Shown: positions 57,641 to 64,000 of the stretch, piece after piece
Numbering within the stretch: position 1 is the first letter of the stretch
How the letters are laid out: every line of letters begins with the position of its first letter
NCBI GenBank assembly: GCA_029961685.1
Contig: JARWKL010000007.1
Coordinates: forward strand, 558,001 to 622,000
DNA length: 64,000 nucleotides
Source of the DNA: Aristolochia californica
Lineage: Eukaryota; Streptophyta; Magnoliopsida; Piperales; Aristolochiaceae
Reading direction: 5' to 3'
The notes under the pieces: generated by a model
What the model saw: only the letters and a program-made list of their open reading frames with translations
Database searches by the model: none
Told to the model about the DNA's origin: nothing
Made by a program: the position numbers and the translations under genes

Positions 57641-60336
57641 CGACAGGCGGACCGTGAATACTAACCTGACCGGGAAAGAAAAAGTTCTCCGTTAACATCT
57701 TTTCCGGACATTTCTGGTTGATATGTTGCTATCTCTCTAGCGTTCACAGTACTGATAAAATATCCTGCTCTTTTATGGATACGTGTGATATTAGCTGGGC
57801 AAGCATGTGACATGTTGGCTGTACAGATTCTGCCATTAATCTGAACAAAACATCTTTCGGCAACCTGCCTGCTACAGAAATTTCTTAAACAGAGAACGTC
57901 GATATTATGAATGTCTAAGATGCCTTCCCATCTCCTATATAGTAATCAAGTACATGGTCTTAAACCTCTTCTCATCTTTCTTGAGTTCTTGACATTTATT
58001 ACATTGTGACGGAACTGTTTTGGTCCGAGAGGCTGCAGATCCTTCAACTCCAGAAGACTTCGAATTCCCACTGGTCGAATGTGAGAAAGGAGAGAAAGAC
58101 ATCAAACATAACACGAAACCCATGTTAATTTCCTTACGTTAAGTCCATATAATTCCTTTCATGATTAATATGTTGTGACGAGTCACTTAGTCCAGTCTAT
58201 TTTTTGCACATTCTACTACGGAAAGAAGATACGACCATGCGCAGTGAGATAGTGAAATCTTATAAATGCAAAATATCTCTGCAGATGACTGATCGGAACC
58301 TACTTCTGCATCAAGCCTGCTCTTGTCTGTTATAGTCTTGAAGGCGTTTGTAAATAGCGAGGGGAGAAGAAAGCAGCCGTCCTCTCTCTCTCTCGTCTGT
58401 GTCTCCATTTCTTTGTGATCTTAAATGCGGATGGAAGCAAGTTGGCCTAGAATTACTCTACATGTCTCTGTCGCAATCCGTAGTCTCGTCTATCTCAATT
58501 AATAAGACAATAACTACGATGAGAAAAGCTTGGATCAGATATTTGAAAAACTAGAGCCCGGAAGACAGGAGCAGAGACAGCAGTACAGCAGTACAGCCAG
58601 AGAGAGAGAGAGAGAGTAAGAGAAAGAAACCAACGAAGAAGCAACGGGCTCGAGTGTTTATCTAGGAACTGTAATTTTCTTGTTCTTCACGAGCATATAG
58701 ATTCTAGGGCACTGATGATTGAAAGGGTAGATCTACCGAGAGCAGAGCCCAAAATTTTTACTGAATAGATTAAAATTAAAATGGTGAAAATATAGTTTCC
58801 AATCTAGCTAGAAATCGGATCGTCTTAGCGGAAACAAAAAGCAGTTGTAGAGGTATTGAAGTTTTTTTCAGGGTAGCTTCCTGAACATTAAATATACCAT
58901 TTATTTTCTTATGCAGATAGGAAATGTTAGCTCACTGTAATAATAACTTGATTCAAAGCTAGGCAGTAGGCACACACACAAGCAAAAACAAAACTTTATT
59001 CAAAGATGGCATACTTGTAATAATTACGACAAAGTCTTTCTTTCATATGTATGTAATAAGAATGGATTTTCAAGTACAGAAGTTTTCCAGTTTTCATCTC
59101 TTAGCATCTAACCCTAATTTCCCTTTGTCAAACCAAAACCTCAATATGTTGTATATGTGGATTAATGAATGCAGTTACTCCTAACTTTTTTATTAATTTT
59201 TCAGACTACGATCAAGGTGGCTATTATGTCTGAGACGTCTCAGGTTTTAGGATTCCTAAACACCCAGCCCTGACTAAGATGATAATGATCATGGAACAAA
59301 TAAATAGCCTATCAGATTTGGTGGCAACCGACATATTTGAAATAAAAAATGAACTTGGACAGGTTGAGTAGGTGCGGCAACGAATTAAACATAGGGTTCA
59401 CTTGGGTCTACACAGCTTGACAAGCATTCAGAACAGGGGGATCTTCTTCTTTTTGGATTGTGACCGTGAATCTGAAGAGTAGAGAGAAGACAGCCTCACT
59501 TTCGGTGTGAATGCTTCAGTTTATTTTAAAACCTAATCTATGGTCATATTGGTTAGGTGGGGAGCAGTTGCTTCAGACTACTCTTCTCTCTTTCAGATTC
59601 CATTTCCACATGATACTACTGGACCACTCTAGAGACAGAATAGATATTGCTGCAAGGAAAAGAATCTTTCCTGAAGGCATCTTAAAAGCTGCCGTGCAAA
59701 ATGGTCCAGTAAAAAGAAGAAATATAGCAAATATTAAAAAATGTATTCCAATAAAGGATGAACTAAAAAAAAAACTGGACTGGCATCAGACATATAAAAG
59801 TCCACATTAAAAGGTCGAACTATTATTTTCAGTAGAACCGGGTGTCTAGATTGAAACAGGCCATTTCTTTTAGCGTACTATGTTAGTCCCCTCCACTACC
59901 AGAGGCATGTGACCACATTAAAGAAGACTAATTAAAACATGACTTGTTGTAGGGTTTATATGGTAAGCTTCTCGTTCAATGGGGGTCCATCTTAAAAAGA
60001 GGGCTTCTAGTCTAATCTTCTGTTAATCCTATGGAAAGCTATCGGTTGGCCTTATAGAGAATAGATCAGTTGTCTAATGGATGTTTATATGTAGCTTTGG
60101 CAAATAATTAAGTGATGTTCCGTCATTTAAATGATGAGTTTCGGAAAGCGAAACATAACCAAAAAAAATTTAAAAGGAATTTTGGACTTTGAAAATTTTT
60201 CTTTTCTGCCAATGAAATACATGACTAATTGTAACATAAATCTTCTTGAATTTATTTAATCATTTAAATTTATTAGAGAAGAAATATACACTCCCCAAAA
60301 TAAGAGAAGAGAAAAGGATATATATATAGAGGCACG
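57641..60336. other. Unassigned region, possible leader of the broken bZIP gene
   Basis: About 2.7 kb. A CT-rich block at 58380-58395 and an AG run near 58600-58617 followed by GAAAGAAACC look like plant leader sequence. An acceptor-like TTTTTCAG at about 59196-59204 precedes an ATG that meets a stop after 16 codons. Open frames at 57935-58123 (minus), 58187-58408 (minus) and 59511-59810 (plus) match no family I know. Confidence 0.35.
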
Positions 60337-61358
60337 GGGGATGGTCAATCAAGGTTGTGTATATATAAATATAATATATATAGGCATGATCGGGTACGAA
60401 ACCTGGTTTCGAGTGAAAACGGTATTCTGGCCATCTAATTTTGGTCAACGGTGAAGGCCAAAGGTCATGCTCCCCACTCGTCTCTCATTCCCTATTCTTT
60501 CCCTCTCTTCTCATTTTGCCTAATCGCTCAACCTGCTCCCATTTGCACACTGTTGTCATCGTCGTCGCCTCATCGTCACCATCACCATCACCATCACCTT
60601 GTTGTCTTTGTCGTCATCATCGTCACCTCTCGTTCTCAATGAATGTAAACGGGATTCAAACTCAATAACAACTTCTTCCAAATCAAGTCACAATTGCATA
60701 TTGCTCTTCAATCCATGAAGGGGAACATTGGAATTCAAGGCTGAGGGTTGGAATTACTAGTATAGCAGGTACATCAATGAATAATGGATTTGGACAAGGT
60801 CGGGTGGTCAACCAGGTGGACCGACATTGGGGATGGTCAATCAAGGAGTTGCATCTATCAAGGTTGTGTGTATATATAGAGGCGTGATCGGGTACGAAAC
60901 CTGGTTTCGAGTGAAAAAATGATATTTTGGTCATCTAATTTGGTCCACGGTGAAGGCGAAAGGTCACACTCCCTGCTCGTCTCTCGTTCCATGTTCTTTC
61001 CCTCTCTTATCATTTTGCCTAATCGCCCAACCCACTCCCATTTGCACACCGTCGTCATCGTTGTCGCCTCGTCGTCACCATCACCATCACCTTGTTGTCT
61101 TTGTTGTCATCACCGTTACCTCTCGTTCTCAATGAATGTAAACGGGATTAGAACTCAATAACAATTTTTTTCCAAATGAAGGCACAACTGCATATGGCTC
61201 TTCATCCATGGAGGGGAACATGAGAATCCAAGGTTGAGGATTGAAATTACTGGTATAGCAGATACATCAATGAATAATGGATTTGGACAAGGTGGGTGGT
61301 CTACTAGGTGAACCGACATGGGGGATGGTCAATCAAGGAGTTGCATCTATCAAGGCTG
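60337..61358 (+). repeat. Tandem repeat, about 495-bp unit, two copies plus a partial
   Basis: The marker GGGATGGTCAATCAAGG occurs near 60337, 60832 and 61321; GATCGGGTACGAAACCTGG occurs at about 60388 and 60886. Each full unit holds a roughly 290-bp C/T- and CATCAC-rich segment and a bZIP-gene segment (ATCAATGAATAATGGATTTG). The duplication followed insertion of the C/T-rich segment into the gene. Confidence 0.85.
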
Positions 61359-61406
61359 CAATAGGATCACCTACTAATCAACTATCTTCAGATGGCATAG
61401 GTATGA

Positions 61407-61821
61407 TGTTAAGTTGTGGACTCTAATCAACGCCCTACGCTGAATCAATCAACGATATATTAACTGTTGTTACATTAAAGGCAATTTGGAAATTTCACTC
61501 TTGTAAAGCGGTTGCCCTAATTTTCTCTTTATAATGGGGGGTTGTTGCTATTAGGGCTTTATCATTGATCATCACCGAGAAGGAGTTGGATTTGCAGCCC
61601 AAGAGAGGTTAGAGAAAACACTTGTAAGTATGTACGATTTCTCTTGTAAACTATTTCATCTTTATAGTGGATTACTGCAGCGGCAGAAGACAGAATGTAG
61701 TCTCACCTTGAGGTGAACCTGTATAAATCTTGTTGTTTGTTTTTGTGTTTGCTTTTCCTTTCTTACGTAATTATTATTATTGTTATCGTTAGTTTAAAAT
61801 TAGGACGTCTAATTCTTAACA
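61407..61821 (+). repeat. Solo LTR inserted in the bZIP pseudogene
   Basis: 415 bp, TGTTAAGTTGTGGACTC to AATTCTTAACA. Flanks TATGA (61402-61406) and TAAGA (61822-61826) fit a 5-bp target duplication with one mismatch. Taking the LTR and one flank out rejoins the frame as GIGK followed by NGDTSS, as expected for ABF proteins. Same family as 44937-45234. Confidence 0.85.
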
Positions 61822-62110
61822 TAAGATAAATGGGGATACTTCTTCTTTGTCTCCTGGTCCTTATGCATTTAATAGGGGAAGGAAATGTAGTCGTGCAGTG
61901 GAGAAAGTTGTTGAGAGGAGACAGAGGTGAATGCTTAAGAATAGTGAATCAACTGCTCAATCACATGCTCATAAGTAGGTAAGTACACTACTGAATTTGG
62001 ACTTCATTTTGTTACATGGATTTTACTCTTTCTGAGGCTTCAGCCTTTTGTTCTTTATTTTAGTTCACTACTTTTGGGTTGAACCAAGCATATACGATGG
62101 AACTGAAAGT

Positions 62111-64000
62111 TGTGATAGAGATAAGGATATGGGTTGATCTAGTTCGAGACAAACTCCAACTCAAACTGTAAATCTTGTATCCAGCTACAACATGTAGCTG
62201 AAGAGTTATAATCTTTGTAATCATACGGTCTCTGTTGTAAAGGTACCTTATGGTCTCTATAAATACCTTATTCCTCATCAATAAAAAACATGACAATTAC
62301 TTCCCTATTCCGATTATTGTATATGGTATCAAAGCTCTCGTTCAAGAATGTTTTTTCCCTTCTTGCCGTTGAAAATCTTCAAAGCTCTCCGAAGTCATTG
62401 TCATCGTCACTGCATCCTTTCTCCCCATCACAAACCTTGATCTAAGCCTCGATTAATCAGAAGGCTTACTGTCATCAGAAATTGCCACAGTAGCTGGACC
62501 CCAAGGGTCGTCCGAAGCCACGGCAGTCATCGTTGCATTTGCCACTGTCGAAACCTGGTATTTTTCTATACCTTTTCTCCATCTCTCTAAATAGCTCCCG
62601 GTTTCCAGTAAAACCTTCACCGAGGTCGCAGCCCACCGCCGTTAGCTCCAACGACAACCACTCACCACTACTGCTCAGACTCCCACACCCCCGCATCGTC
62701 TTGGCAGAACCACGCCAAGGCGACCTAAGTTCTACGTAGAAATTATTTTCCCCTTGTGCACTGCCTTATTTTTTTAACGCCCATGCAAACTATGTACAAA
62801 TTTTGCTAGTGCAAAAAAAAAAATCTGCTTCTCGAAGCCTCGGCTGATGTTTTACTCATGGCTCTAGTAGAGACTCAAACTACTATTTCCAATGCCCATG
62901 ACCCAAAAAAACCTCTTACGGTGCTCAACATCCACAATTTTTTTCAAATTCGTACCCACCAATTATCTTTGTTGGAAATTTCATATGGAAGTCATTTTTA
63001 TCGGTTATGATATATACAAGTTCATTGATGGTTCTCATGTTGCGCCCTCAGCTACAAAGACTATCAAAAATCTCATCACACCCAATCCTGAATACTGCAC
63101 ATGACTTCATCAAGATAAGTTGGTTTTTGTTGCTCTTGTCGACTCTCTCATGTCATCTCTCATTTTGCTTATCACTCAATCAAGGACCTCTCATGAAGCC
63201 AGGAATACTCTTGCCCACAATTATGCTCAACCTTCGTGCATTCACATCAAGTAAATCAAGGAACAACTCAAGCATGCTACTAAGGAATATAAATTTATTA
63301 TCAATTATATGTAGTTTATTAAAACATGTGTTGATGAACTTGCGGCCCTAGGGAACACCTATGGATGCAGAGGATCTTACTAAGAAATTTTTGGATGGAC
63401 TTGATGATGATTACAAACCTCTCGTCGATATTATCAATGGTCATGACACACCAATTTCTTTTGAAGAACTGCATGAAAAACTCATCAACAAGGAACTCTC
63501 TCTACGTGTCCATCAAGTTCACTCCTCTCCACTTCTAGCTTCAGCAAATCCAGCTAAATCTCCTCCAATTCCAGCAAGTCAGGTAATCGTCATCAAAGAC
63601 AACCTAGGTTGTCCTCCTACTGCCCACTGATAGCTCCAACCTCCGGTCTCACCAACATCGTCACACAAAATGGTCGATATTGGCCTTGACCTTGCCTTGG
63701 TCATTCTCAGTGGTGTCATGAAAAAGGACATATCATTCCACAATGCCTTGTTTTTCGTCATATGCAACCACTCTTGGCCACCGCCCCTGGTTCCTTGCCA
63801 ACCTCCTCTCTAGCAAATTCAGCACCATAGGAACCACAAGCTCATCTTGCAACCGCCAACCGTTCTACTGGTTTTGTTTGGCTTAAGGATAGTGGAGCAT
63901 CATACCATTTTACCACTGACTTGAGCAATCTCTTTATTCACACTCCTTATGACGGCATTGACGACATTGTGATTAGTGATGGCATGGGTCTCCCTATTAC
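62111..64000 (+). mobile_element. Ty1/copia element, 5' half (continues past the window)
   Basis: The 5' LTR is about 62111-62333, starting TGTGATAGAGATAAGG and ending ATTGTATA, followed by the primer-binding site TGGTATCAAAGCTC (62334-62347). Gag and protease follow and the window ends inside the polyprotein region. It lies in the second exon of the bZIP pseudogene. Confidence 0.8.
62858..64000 (+). pseudogene. Copia gag-protease (partial, frameshifted)
   Basis: It starts MALVETQTTISNAHDPKKPL at 62858. After a shift the gag continues as YLCWKFHMEVIFIGYDIYKF (62955-63020) and, open at 63361-63630, LTKKFLDGLDDDYKPLVDII followed by FEELHEKLINKELSL, as in TNT1/RE1-type gag. The protease motif DSGASYH is intact at about 63888. 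At least two frameshifts or stops separate these parts; the rest is outside the window. Confidence 0.78.

Larger units (their letters stand above)
60337..62110 (+). pseudogene. ABF/AREB-type bZIP transcription factor, broken
   Basis: At 61331-61401 the frame reads MVNQGVASIKAAIGSPTNQL and then SSDGIG. After an LTR (61407-61821) it resumes at about 61832 with NGDTSSLSPGPYAFN and RAVEKVVERRQR, a TGA stop at 61928, then a degenerate basic region MLKNSESTAQSHAHK. A donor GTAAGT follows at 61979, just where ABF genes have an intron. At 62088-62110 AYTMEL, the start of the next ABF exon, is cut by another LTR. Upstream, YGSSSMEGN and TSMNNGFGQG occur in duplicated segments. The family binds ABA-response elements. 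This copy cannot make a DNA-binding domain. The N-terminal part was not found. Confidence 0.8.

Noticed and set aside
57935..58123. Small secreted peptide on the minus strand
   Set aside because: The start looks hydrophobic, but no known peptide motif, cleavage pattern or conserved neighbour supports it.
59511..59810. 99-residue open frame
   Set aside because: No similarity to any family I know and no splice or promoter context. Left as unassigned.

Overview
The window is nuclear DNA from a flowering plant. Its genes have plant-type GT-AG introns, its intergenic DNA is AT-rich, and most of that DNA is decayed Ty1/copia and non-coding LTR retrotransposons primed by initiator-tRNA-Met. A CYP80-like P450 fits an early-diverging eudicot, a magnoliid or another lineage keeping this family. 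The species cannot be named from sequence alone.

Four host genes look intact. They are: (1) a vasculin-like protein on the minus strand (start codon at 4835; its last exons lie left of base 1); (2) a Pinin homologue on the plus strand (18823-23818, ten exons, 420 aa); (3) a CYP80-type cytochrome P450 on the minus strand (26082-27683, two exons, 498 aa); and (4) an intronless 3-ketoacyl-CoA synthase on the plus strand (48949-50409, 486 aa). A fifth locus, at about 60.3-62.1 kb, is a broken ABF/AREB-type bZIP gene. It carries tandem duplications, a solo LTR inside exon 1 and a copia element inside exon 2. The genes have unrelated jobs (transcription or RNA binding, exon-junction/splicing, specialised metabolism, very-long-chain fatty acid elongation) and do not form a cluster.

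Layout: 0-6.2 kb vasculin-like gene and leader; 6.2-8.5 kb AT-rich spacer; 8.5-17.4 kb a nest of copia elements arranged as a large inverted repeat with a non-coding LTR element inside one arm; 17.5-18.0 kb a complete Cassandra-type TRIM with 5S rRNA sequence in its LTRs; 18.8-23.8 kb Pinin; 24.0-25.5 kb a copia 3' fragment; 26-27.7 kb CYP80-like P450; 28-29.9 kb a repeat full of TGATCGATCA palindromes; 30.6-35.8 kb a non-coding LTR element inserted into a relative of itself, both with clean 5-bp target duplications; 36.5-37.9 kb LTR plus gag remnant; 40.0-44.5 kb a hAT-like element enclosing a truncated copia; 44.9-47.3 kb two solo LTRs; 48.9-50.4 kb KCS; 50.5-57.6 kb several overlapping LTR element remnants; 60.3-62.1 kb bZIP pseudogene; 62.1 kb to the end, the 5' half of another copia element.

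No rRNA gene, tRNA gene or CRISPR array is supported. The most unusual content is the palindrome-rich large LTR family, the self-nested non-coding LTR elements, the 8.5-16.2 kb inverted structure and the bZIP gene destroyed by successive insertions. Element ends were read by eye. Where a target-site duplication is quoted both copies were seen; other ends are approximate.
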